Source: Linepithema humile
Lineage: Eukaryota; Arthropoda; Insecta; Hymenoptera; Formicidae
Assembly: GCF_040581485.1 (NCBI RefSeq)
Contig: NC_090133.1
Location: forward strand, 1,984,001 to 2,048,000
DNA length: 64,000 bases
Direction of reading: 5' to 3'
Position numbers and translations under genes: made by a program. Below the pieces are notes generated by a model. That model did not search any database. It was not told the DNA's origin and worked only from the letters and a program-made list of their open reading frames with translations. Shown here one piece after another: positions 24,907-37,200 of the stretch (its first letter is position 1; each line of letters begins with the position of its first letter).

Positions 24907-27900
24907 ATGAGCAAGAAGCGGAACAGGCAGCCAGATGCAAATCCCGATGTCAGCGAAGCCTCCACTGAGTCCTGCGAGGAAGCCAGTGCAGGTTAGAAAC
25001 GCGTGCATCCATATAAAGATTCCTGGCTTTAGAGGTCATGAAATTCCCAGACCCGGAGATTTCTAGATCTTACTCTCCTGAATTTTTGCACATTCATAAC
25101 TTTTAATATATTTTGGCTCCTTGAATTCTTAACATCTTATATCTTTGGATTCTTAGATCAGAAAGAGTATCCAGTAATTTAGAAATAAAGAGATAGAACA
25201 TAGAAACAAGATATTTACAAAATTATGTATGTAGAATTACATGGATTTGGACATTTAGCAACTCCAAAAATATGGATATTTCAACATCTAAACAACATAG
25301 CAAATATTACAATTTTGAAGTTAATTTTTAAATTCAAAAAGCTATTCTACTGCTTAAAATCAATATTATAATATAATAAATTCAATCACTGGGTCTGGTA
25401 AAATGTAGGAAATAATATATTGATCAAACTTATATTTGTATTTTAATATTAACATTATTGACAAATGAATTGTCGACAGGTGCGAAATGTCCACATATAG
25501 TTAAGGCTATCAACTTGACTAAAGTGAAGAAGAACATAAAGAAGACTGGTATAGTGACCGAATGTTCCATGTGCAAAAAGTTAGAAGTGGACTTAAAGAA
25601 AGAAGAAACGGTAAGTTGCATTATCTGAATTAAGATAGTCAAAGATGTGTGTTCCTTACCAGATATTTTAATCCAACTTCAAATTATCCTAATTTTCAGT
25701 GCGATGTCACAAAGCCTCTATGGATTTGTCTGCAATGTGGAGAGCAAGGCTGTGGCAAGGAGCAGAAGCAGCATGCCGCAGAACACCATAGAAAGCCCCA
25801 CAGTGACTGCCATTGCATGGTAACAGATACTCACAATTGGAACGTTTGGTGCTATCAGTGTGAAATTGAAGTTTATCCCAGCAGCAAGTGAGTTAAATGT
25901 GTATTATGATAAGTCGTCTTTCATTTTTCGAAAGATCAAAGCCGATTTCACTTTTTCTTTTGTCATATCTGTAAAAGTTGATTACTGAAAGTCATAAAAA
26001 AGAACTATCCAACTTATAAAAGTTAATATAAAAAATCTATTTTTACATCTACAAATATATAATTTTTTATAGAAAAAAGTTGTTGGAAACCGTGGAGTTT
26101 ATTAAGAAGTGCGTTACTATGCCACAAATACCTCAACAATCAAAAACGCCACAAATTCAGTGCCAAGAAGAAATAGTAATCGATGTACAAGAAAAAAAGG
26201 AGAAGCAAAAAATATTAAATAATCTTCCTAAAGTTGGAGTGAGTTGTGTGATTAATCATTACTCGTTAGATTTGATTTTAGATCTTCTAATTTTAAGGAT
26301 TTCCAATTTTTTTTCTAATAAATAATACATAACAGAATATTATATAATCATAGGATATTTAAAATATTTGTATAATTGATTCTTTGAAATTATGCGTAAT
26401 AGGGTCTAGTAAATTTAGGAAATACCTGCTTTTTCAATGCTGTGCTCCAGTGCTTAGCACAGACTCCTTATCTGGTAAAAGTATTGGACGATTTACGTTT
26501 GCCCGGGCAGAAGTTTGTCTTGCCAGGGGGAAAGCACAAGCCTGCAGATACCGAGGAAGAAATAGAATTGGTATGTTGTTATAAAAATTATTCTAAAGAA
26601 GGAGATAAATCGTATAATTGATTTCACATTGATATTCACGTTTTATTCAATTCACAGCCACCGATTGAAGGAACTTTGGAACGATGGGGCAGTTTCACCT
26701 CGGTCCTCTGTGAAACCCTGTCAAAAATGCAGAACACCAATGGCCATCAAACCTACACGCCCACGAATCTCCTCTGCAAGCTCAGAAAAAAGACTACACA
26801 GTGCGTGGACGGAGGTCAGCACGACTCGCACGAGTTTCTCCGTCATTTGCTGGAAATAGTACGGAACGAAGATCTCAGAGTAAGCGAATGAAATTCTCTC
26901 ATTTGCATTTTCTAAATACTTTTTCTCTCGAAGATCCGTATAAAACTGCAAAGTGTCACAGGTAAGACGAATAGACGAATTAAAAATTCGTATATTCTAC
27001 AGAGATACCAGATCATAATTCTGAAGGAGGTCGGTCTGAGTGGGAAGACTAAACCGGATTGCGTGGAAAAGGGCTTGAAATCTCGCGTGAAATTCTACGG
27101 CAATCAAGCCAGCACGCGGCTGCTAGGACCGGAAGCGGTGTTCCGAGGTGTGCTGGTGTCTACGTTGGAGTGCTTGGACTGCCATCACTCGTCGCAACGC
27201 ACCGAGCCATTTCTGGACCTGAGCTTACCCGTCACTGCGGACAAGCCACAGCCACCGCTCTTGAAGTAAAGACCAAGTTTCTTATCTCCTAATACCAGTA
27301 ATCGATTTCATTAATTTAGTGCATTGGCATAGTATATTATTATTTTTCTGCGTAGAAGGAAGAATAGCGAAATCGAGGATACTTCCGACATGATAAACAC
27401 TCAGCAGCGTGATCATCAGACCTCCGACACGCCCTGGAAACAGTTGAAGAAGGAAAAGAAACCAAGTAGAAAGAACCGAAAAAATAAAAGGCAGGAGAAT
27501 CATAACAATTCTAACGTGTTGATGGATTCGGATAATCCTACGGAAGAAAATAACGATAACGTTCTAAAGTCAGGTATTTTTTCAGCTTTTTTTATGCGTC
27601 CAGCGATACGCTTTACGTATTTTGATATTATAAATGTGACTACAAAATCTTTAAACTGTATTAATAAAAAAATTACAAGTTAAATAAGGAAAAAAACATT
27701 TATCTAATCACTTGAAATGCAAGCACATTGTCGAAAGCTTTTTAACTCGTAATTTATTTAAACTATTTTGAAGTCAACAAGTAGAACTTATATATACATA
27801 TATATATTTAGAAAAAAAAATAGACATTGCCGAGTGATTTTTTCATAAACGAAGGATTGTGCAAAACTTTCAGAGGAGAGCGACGCCGATGTCGAGGATA

Positions 27901-29867
27901 ACATCGAGGTGGACAATTCTCATCCGGAGATCGGAGAGTCTGGCTACAGCTCGGAGAAGGCGTCCGCCGTCGCCAGTCCCGTATCGCCCGCTCATCATCC
28001 GAGCAACGATTTCAATAGCGACGTCAACAACACGTCGAGCTTGGAGGACGGTAATCTGGACAATAATTTGGACGCGGCACAAGTTAGAAATCCGACGAGC
28101 GTAAACGCATTAACTAGCCCTAGTCCGACTGACGTGTCGATGACGGACTTGACTCAAATCAGGATACCGTCCGAGAAACACGACCGGAACGTCGGTACGG
28201 TCAGTTCCGAGAACGAGGCGTCGGCCACGGCGTTGTCCACCTCCATGATCGTCAACTCCGACGTCACCAGCCCGGAGGCGCCTACCGCGAGCTTGAGCAG
28301 CTCCGCCGCTTCTAAGGAGAGCCCTACCAGCCCCGTCAATGGCGATGAAGTCGCGGAAAGGTTGCATATTCAGATGTTAAAAACTTTCACATTAGTATTC
28401 TCGCGACTTTCCAACTCCGAAAATTGTCGAGCTTTGACCTGAAAATTTTCAATAACCTTAACTATGCACTTTTAAAAAAGTCAAGATTTGTATTTTTCGA
28501 ACTTTAATATTTAATCGCGGACAATTTGGAAACGTTGCTTTCAATTTCTAGAATGTTAAATGAAGAGTTATATGATATTTTTGCAGACTGGACGGCGTCG
28601 AGGCATGGATGGCGAACGCTCTGTCGAGATGCAATAGAAGAAAATACAATAGCGGAATTTCCAATGGAGACGATCTCGAGGAGCAGGATTTGTGTAATGA
28701 AGTAGGCGATATAATGACAGGTATGTCCAGGTTGGGTATTGCCGGGCATCAGTCGCCCAGCAGATACACGACCAAAGAGGGCGAGTGTTCCGTGGAATCG
28801 TGCTTGAATCAATTCACCGCGTTGGAGTTGATGACTGGCAGCAATAAAGTCGTGTGCGAGGCGTGCACAGCTCGCGAGAAGAAGGTAATGCCAAAAAATT
28901 GACAGCATCATATAGAAACAAAATCCCTCCGCGAGCGGAAAATCAACAGCACTATCGTATTCTGCTTTCAGAATCAAGAGAATCCGTCGAAAATGATATG
29001 CACTTCGAGTACCAAGCAGTACCTTATCTCTCAAGTCCCTCCGATATTAATATTGCATCTGAAGAGATTCCAGACGCAAAGAGTCGGCTTTCGGAAAGTT
29101 TTCAAGCACGTGTCGTTCCCGATATTGTTGGATTTGGCGCCGGTCTGCAAAGGCCATAAGAAGCCTCGGATCTACTCGCTCTATGGAGTTGTCGAACATA
29201 GTGGAACTGTTCATGGTGGTCACTATGTTGCGTATGTCAAGGTAAATTACGTTTAAGTTTAGAACTTCGAAACCGAGATTTTATACGCAATGCGGCTGTT
29301 TGCAAATAATCTTTGTGAACAGACAAGACTGCCATTACCGCAAGACGACCCGCGATGGAACTTCCTTCCCAAAGATAAGGATCCTAAACCGGACAATGAA
29401 TCGAGCAATCTGAGCTCGGATTCAGAAGAAGAGGCAGCATCAGCGAAAGCTTCGTCTGTTGTAGAAGCACCACCTGGAAGATGGTACTACGTATCAGATT
29501 CTCGGTAAGATCTTTACTCTCACGTGAAATTTGTTACAAATCTTATAAAAAGATAAATACGTCAACTATATAAAGAATATTCAAGAATTGTGTGCACGAA
29601 AAGTGCAACAAAAAACTGTCAATTAAAATACACATTGAAAAGTGTTTTAAAAAGTTAACTGGTTGAAACTAAAATCAAACGTGAAATTAATTAATATATA
29701 ATTCCGAATAAATTACTTCGACATATTATATTCTTAATCTTGTCTTACTTTGTTCCCAGCATTCATGAATTCTCATCTTCTGTTTCTGTTGCAGGGTATC
29801 AGAGGTAGATGAGAACACGGTGCTCAAGAGTCAAGCGTATCTCTTATTCTACGAAAGAATTCTCTGA
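24907..29867 (+). CDS. USP16/USP45-type ubiquitin carboxyl-terminal hydrolase
   Basis: Deubiquitinase; vertebrate USP16 acts on histone H2A and USP45 in DNA repair. Thirteen exons: 24907-24991, 25480-25610, 25700-25887, 26073-26238, 26403-26570, 26658-26879, 27003-27265, 27356-27573, 27874-28360, 28587-28884, 28972-29241, 29323-29504, 29795-29867; 916 aa. An N-terminal ZnF-UBP ([38 protein letters not shown]) precedes the USP core. The Cys box is [33 protein letters not shown] follows, and the His box is [15 protein letters not shown] with the closing motif [10 protein letters not shown] ~300-residue low-complexity Ser/Asn/Asp-rich insert splits the core, as in USP16. The ZnF position and the [12 protein letters not shown] motif support USP16/45 over other USPs. 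The choice between 16 and 45 is unresolved. Confidence 0.93.
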
Positions 29868-30754
29868 TTTGCCGCAACAAGGAACAGGATCGAAAATCGA
29901 CGGGATTATGTTCGCATTTCTGGTCGTCGAGCGAAAAAGAGAACATGGACTTTTAAGAAATTTCTTAACTCTACAATTTTTAGTATCATATCGCGCGTTG
30001 TTGGACATCTAATGTATGTAAGTGATACAACAAATTTAGTTGATTATATATGTATATTTGCGCGAAAACGGTAAGAGAGAGTTATTAGAAATATCGAGGA
30101 CTAGATTGTTTCTTACGACCGATAGTTCACGATAGATCACGAAAACTATTAACGGAAAACGTCTTCTCTAACAAGTCTGTAGTTATTCAAATCCATTAAT
30201 TTGAAATTTGTAGATTTTCGAAATTTTTAATTCTCATATTTTTACAAACTTCGATAAAAATATAAATCGGAGTTATTTTGCGATTTTTTTTTATTATTAT
30301 TAAATGACACATTGATACCAGCAAGATCGTACCAAATTCAAGTTGAAAGTAAATCCAGAGACAGGACCAAATAAAGAAATAGTTTTCGTTGTGCAATAAA
30401 TTTATCTCCATCACGAAATAGTTCCGGTTTACGATTACATTACTCTTTTTTTTTTTAATAATGTTGAGTTACAAAATGCATAATACTTGAAATGCTCATA
30501 ACTTAGAATGTTTAAAGGATAGATGTAATATTTTACGTATACATATTGTTTTATGTAGAAGTGGTTTCAAAGCGGAGCATGATTAGACGTCTCGTCAAAA
30601 ACAAAATAGTGAAATTTGTAAATCGAGATGAATGATTCATATTGGTGCGACATTACAGAGAAAGTCTTTTCAAATAGCGCACTTCAATTATGGTAAAATT
30701 TTTTGAACATATTGCGTTCAATATCTACCGATAATTTTACTGTGACATAAGAGC

Positions 30755-31515
30755 AAATGTCCCAGTGGCTGGACATGTTTCAATCTCCAACCATATATTA
30801 ACAAAGCAGCTATGTTAATATCTATAAATATGGAGTCCAAAAATTATGTCTAAAAGATGTTAGTAAATTTTAATTTTGCACATAATAAGAATTAAACATC
30901 GTTGTGTAATATTTAATTGCACAAGAATGTAGATTGATTTTTAAAGTAAGCGATATTTTGTAGCTCTTAAAAATGCATTTTTTATGAATTTATGAATTTA
31001 TGAATTTTAGAAACAAATTTCTGAATTTCCCACTTAAATAGTACGTGTATATTCTGTAAGACATTTATGTCCGAACACTGGTACATATGCATATTTGACA
31101 TCTGTTGCAAATATTTAATAAGATAAATGTCCCAGTGGCCGGACATATCCCAATCTGTGACCGTATCTTAAAGCAAAACAATTATTATTTAATATTTATA
31201 AATATGAAACCTAGAAATAATATTGAAGGACGTTGGTAAATTAAGTTTGCATATAAAGAGAATTAAGCATCGTTGTGTAATATTTAATTGCATAATACTC
31301 GTAATCAATATAGCTAGTATGAAATAACGAGTTTATATCATGAGACAATTGAGACAATTGGTCCTTAACGATTTTTATTAAGAACAAGTGATATTTTATT
31401 GACGCTATAAAGAAGCATTTGTTGATAAGTCTTAGAAAATTTCTCATTTAGAAAGGATCTTCTGCTTTTTCCACATCACATGCATATCCGTCTTTTGCAA
31501 ATATTTAATTGACTC
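30755..31515. repeat. Ancient ~370-bp tandem duplication
   Basis: Two copies in direct orientation, the first from about 30755 and the second from about 31127. Shared blocks are AAATGTCCCAGTGGC(T/C)GGACAT, ATCTATAAATATG-like sequence, CATCGTTGTGTAATATTTAATTGCA and TTGCAAATATTTAA. Order and spacing are preserved, while the sequence between the blocks has diverged. No terminal repeats or coding capacity were seen. Confidence 0.75.
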
Positions 31516-32094
31516 TCATAATAATAATTTTAATTTTGTGTGTACAAAAATATTAATTTAATAGGAAAAATTGTATCTTTAATAACGATCACTTTTTAAA
31601 TAACGGGCCACTGGAATATTTATATCATATTAAATATTTTTTTAGGTTCTCTTGTTGAGAAAAAAATACTGACTCTAAATTCACCAAAGAATCTATTATT
31701 AACCCTTTCGTTACTGCAATGTTCAATCGACAATTGCTCACATTACAATCATGCATATACATGCAATAATTTCCACTAAAGGTTACTCGATTCCTATTCT
31801 ATTTTAAAGACCGGCTAATTTTCTTCATACAGTTGTTTTTTTTAAATATAGTAATTACAATTAAAATATACAATTTTGAAGACTATAGCCGCTGTTATCC
31901 AGTAGCGAAAGGGTTGAAAGGAAATTCGTCGATATTTCAGGTGAAATTTATATAAAAATTACTGGTGGTAGCATGTGCCTTTTTTTGAAAAATATATTTA
32001 CATTGCTTGATGTAACGAAATTCACGAAACAGTACAGTGGTTATTTATCGAGTAATTCTCATTCGCTCGCATGTGAATTATAATTAAGGGCCTG

Positions 32095-32172
32095 GCATTC
32101 GTCGCGACGAGCGCGCCCAGGTGGCTCCAATAGTCTCGTTGACTCTGTCGCGCGCTCGTCGCTGCGAATGTC
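32095..32172. repeat. GC-rich inverted repeat (stem-loop)
   Basis: The left arm GCATTCGTCGCGACGAGCGC and the right arm GCGCTCGTCGCTGCGAATG are near-perfect reverse complements, about 22 nt each with one or two mismatches. They are separated by a ~33-nt loop. It is an isolated GC island in AT-rich spacer. Confidence 0.7.
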
Positions 32173-32721
32173 GCGGCTCACGACGTTCACGTTTACTGTA
32201 CTCGAAACGTGCTATTGCGAAGAGATTGTTCCCAATATAACGCGCCACAGTAACATTCACACGAATGAGCCACTTACGGCGTTACGTTTTTATTGCGAGT
32301 AACGATATACAATACGTAATTGCATTTATAATAAATTTATTGCGACGACAGGAGATTCGTTAATCATGCATTTGTCTCTTTCGGTTTCAATCTCCTCATT
32401 CTGCATAACCGATGTTCGCAACGACGTTCTTATCGATCGCATCAGGATAAATTTATTGTTCCCGGCCCGTGGATATCCATTTTTTTTTTTTCCCTTTTGT
32501 AAAATGTCTCTCTTCGATCTAGTCTTGAATATATAAAATATAAAAGGTGAGGACTAGATACACAGTAGATCTCTCTCCACCTCACTTCGCTCTTGATTTC
32601 TAAATATTGTGATCAATCGGAAGCTTGCGATAAATGTTGATTTTCTTCCTTGGAAAATTTCACTGAAAAAATCCAGTCCGAAGAATTTTTGTCATTAAAA
32701 TAACATTTGACAGTTTTGTAC

Positions 32722-32769
<48 letters not shown>
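32722..32769. repeat. (TA)n microsatellite
   Basis: A long uninterrupted AT dinucleotide run. Confidence 0.9.
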
Positions 32770-32773
<4 letters not shown>

Positions 32774-34291
32774 TATATACACACACATATCGATATATGT
32801 GTGTGATTAGGCTTTCCGTAATTCACAGCCGTTAATGTGAACGAGTAACACTCGTAGCACCGTCTCGCGAAAAAAAAAATCTTATTTCCTTCAGTTTCGT
32901 ATACAAGAATGACAGTGAGAGTGAGAGTATCGTTCTGCATATCTGAAAAAAAAAGAATTATTTAAAAAAAATACTAACGGAGATTTGCAATATTATTATG
33001 CATTTATCAAGTAAACCGTCCATTGTCGAATATGACTTGGTAGATTTTCAGCGTGATTTTATGTGAGAGATTTGTGTGTAAATCGTCAAATTGTTCAAAT
33101 TTTATGCCACGACTGTTTCAGCGTAAACAACGTATACCTTTTCATCTGAATTGATGACACGTTTTACATCAAGTGTCAAAGACTGATAAATTATGCACAT
33201 TATTTTTGACTTTCCCACTACAATAACACAAGCAACTGTGATGTTTTGTTGGTTCATGCGTAATAATAAATATTGCACAGTTAACTAGATAAATGCGTAA
33301 TATCGTTTACGAGTGCTTGAAATCCCAGTTACGTATGTTTCCGAAAATAATAATTTTTCTTTCAAATATTTATCTTCCGGACAACGCTCTTACAACAATA
33401 ATGATTATATCGTGCATGATGAAGTAAAAATCTGTTAGCCATCTACAATAATCTTTTTGTTTTCGAATTAAATATTGCTATATTAATTATCATAATCATT
33501 TTACTACAAATAAATTATATAAGATCTACTTTGAACCTAATTGAGAGAAATCGAAAGCGAGATGATTTCGCCAATATTATCGAAGAAACAAAAAAAAAAC
33601 AAAAAAAAACATTGATCGGCTCAATGTGAGACGATGTAATCACCAATGCGCGAGTTACGATTAAAAACGATATAGATTAAAATATAGATCCTCTCACCGC
33701 TTATTCCCAGAATAAAATAACAACGAACACTTGTATTATAATGCCCTAGGCTAATACGCGCTCATAAAAATACGGATTATTCCTCTCGAACAATGCTAAG
33801 ACGTCCAAATGGTTATGTAAAAAAAAACTGTTTTTTAGACTTTCATATTGTTATTAGTTTTTATCTCTTTCGTGTTCTCCGCCCGAGTGCTAGCTCCCGG
33901 CTAGCAGGACGAAAACGCACCGAAACTTATAAATGTAGAAGCCTGTATTCTCACCGCACATTTAGCAGCGCATTTTTTATTTTTTTTATTTTTTTTATTG
34001 TCCACCCGTGCGAACAACGATGACAATACAGGCTGAAAAGTCCAAGCTCTCAAAAGTTTCAAAAAAATACGAATATTCCTCGCAATTATTCCATCAATTC
34101 CATTAATATCTTCAATACAGTCGCAGTTAACGCGGTAATCGCTGAAACTTGAATTCCGCATCAAGAGTTCTCAGCAATATACAAGATTCTCATGGAGATA
34201 AAATAGAACTGTACACAACATACGTGGTTTTTCCAAATCGAATGCCTACGAAGAACTCGTGAACTCGGCAAAATTCGTAATCGCGTTAATT

Positions 34292-37200
34292 CTAATTTTT
34301 GGGAAACATCGCCAGAATGGCGGCGCAAATCTGTTGGGGATCGGTCTCGTGCGGATGGAGCGCCATCACAGTTTGCACCTGCTCCTCGGGGAAGATGTTG
34401 GCGAGATGATAATGCAGGCGACGTCGGACATCCTGAACCTGCGTGCCCCAAGGCACGTGCAGGCTAGTGGACGGTGACGACGGTTGCAGATTCAGCTGGG
34501 GATCCGATGTGCCCAGTCTCTGCACCCGCGACGGCGGCACCAGGGCAGTGTTGTGTGGCGGCCACGCTCTGTAAGAATCCGGGGCGGAAGCGATGCGTGT
34601 CACGTGCTGATGATGCTGAAGGCAGTCGGAGTGGTCCCAGCTGAAATCAGGCTTGATGTAAATTATGCAATTCTACTTCCTTCCTAATCTAACACGTTCC
34701 GCGCCGCTCCGATTTCATTTATTTCGTGAAGTTTATTATATGTTTATAAGGTATTTTATGGAAGATTATAATTACATCTCAATTTTCAAAAAGGAACATA
34801 AAAGCTATAATTGTACATTAAAAGATATCATGAATAAGAAACATGAAATTTATTTCAAAAGGCTTAGTAAATTTCAATTAAAATACGTTTAAAAATCAAA
34901 GAATTATTTATTTTCGGAGAACTCGAGAAAAATCATTAAATTACACTAAATATCAAAGGAAATTTTCAAAAATTTATAATTTTGTATAGAAGTTGCTTGT
35001 TAAAGTTATAAAATACTTGGGAGGATACGTTCAAAATCTATCTCACCTCATGGGAGTAACTAGATACGATGACTCGTTGCTGGCACGTCTCGTCAACGGT
35101 CGATGCTGCATACTGGAGCACGGAGGGCTGATGACGGACTGCTGTTGCTGCTGTTGCGGCGGCTGGCCAGCTTGCTGCGGCTGTTGTTGCTGCTGCTGAT
35201 GATGATGATGGTATCGCCTGAGTTGATAAAGTCGCGGATCGTACACCGGATTCAGAGTCAATTGCCGTTGCAGTTTACGATGCATGTTCGCCGGTTCTGG
35301 CTCGGGATTGCTCACTCTCGGCGCGGTCCAGCTCGCTACAGAGTGGTAGCCTTCAGCAAGAAACATATTCGATTATTTAAAATTTAATGTATTCGATGAG
35401 CGGAAAATATCAGTTTTCGGATTAAACAATTCCGTAAGTGATATCCGTCGTTATTCTGCACAATTATCTCACCTTGCGGATTCTGCGCCGGAGCCATCTG
35501 CTGACTATACATAGCAGGACTAGTTGCGGACAAGTCAGATGTGACATTTTCCACTGATCTGCTCTTCGAGACGGACGACAAGGGTTGGACGACGCCCGGT
35601 GGCGCGACCGACCTGGCCTTGCAGAGCGGCAAATGTTGCGGAGAGACGGATGTGGTTGTGGATGGCAGCGGCAAACTCAGGCTCGGCCCACGTGCTTGCA
35701 AGTGACGCTGAGCGTGTTCCACCAGACGCTCCGTCACGGATTTGTGTGGATGCGGGCCTCTCTCGGGATGCCGGAACTTGCACTTGTTTCCATATGTACA
35801 TTTCTGGAAAAATTAGGAGGACTGGATTCAATTCAATTTCAAAAGTATGCGTCGAATTCAACGTAACTTAATACATTTCAATTTAAAAAATATATTTTTT
35901 GGGTGAGAAAAAAGGATTACCTTGGCGTAAGGACACGGAGGCGCCGGATCGATCTTCTTGGGAGCGATTTTGAGGAAGTTTTCCAAGGTAGGTCCGCTCC
36001 TACCGAGCGGATCGTCCGGCGGCATAAATCGATCATTGACGAAACTGTACATTAAGATTCTCTCCTCGACGACCTTTCTGAACTCGGGATTTTCTTGCGC
36101 CAAGTCTCGATAATTATCATTGCTGACGACAATGCCGTCTATCTCCGCCGCCAGTTTCAGGATGTACCGGTCGTCGTAGCAAACCATGCGTTTTCCGCCT
36201 ACCAATCTGTAGATAAAATTTCAAAGATAAAGAATCTTCAATGTTTTAGATCAATAAGTGCCGTGTATCACATAATAGTATGGTTGTAAATAATTATAAA
36301 GCGTACAATATGTGACATGGCACAAAAATTTAAATAAATTAGCAAAAAAACACGATCAATCTTAATAAATGCTTTCAAGTTAATGTATTTATTAATTGAT
36401 ATTTAAATAAACTCAAAGAGGATCATCAGATATTGTACCTCTCAATAATGAATTGATTTATTTATATTTTTTTGAAAGGATATTTCGCGACTCGACGACA
36501 GCGACTCGATTCTGTTTCTGCAAATGGAATACCGAGAAGAGAAGTTGTAAGGAAAAAAAAGTTGAGAAGGAGGGAATCCTTGAGACGATTTAAGTCTGTG
36601 TGAATAGATCAACGTAGGGCCGGTTATTCCAGCTCTGGATAATATTAGCCGGTGGCAAAGCAAGTCCAGATACTGAAGCGAAATGTATCTTTCGTTTTGT
36701 CTACGATAATCTCGGTCTTAAATCTCCGTTTTTTTTCATCGCCGCGGCCTCAATTTCTTGCGCATAGTCGAAACGGAATTTTAATTCGTATAATTTACAT
36801 GTCTCTCCTCCATGTTATTATCATAATTACTTTCACTCGCAATAGTGCACATTTTACGTACAGAGCGATTTGCACATTATATAATTATTTCTTTCAAAAA
36901 ATCATGTACCATCTTCAGCGTGAAGAAAGTTATATATAAATAATAAAAAAAAAAAAAGGCTACAAGTTCTCGGACCTCTCTGAGATGCCGCAGATAAGTA
37001 ATCAAAACTCGCACCAACCTGGAAGGCGTGAACACCAGCAAACGGTCCCTCTCGAGCTCCCCCAGGATTTCCTGGTCCACAACCGGGTTATCCGGTCGGG
37101 AGGCCTCCTTTCGCCATTTGGGCACGAAAACGGTAATCTCCTTGTGACCCCTGGCGCGGAACCAGTCGACGCAGATCTTAATGCCGCGGCAGGAGAACAC

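Larger units (their letters stand above)
29868..34291. other. Gene-poor interval between USP16/45 and Regnase 3' ends
   Basis: Contains both 3' UTRs and AT-rich spacer. It includes the diverged tandem duplication at 30.75-31.52 kb, a GC-rich inverted repeat at 32.1 kb and a TA microsatellite at 32.72-32.77 kb. No gene is supported. Confidence 0.5.

Noticed and set aside
28504..29034. 176-codon minus-strand ORF
   Set aside because: It overlaps two USP16/45 exons and an intron antisense, with no motif.
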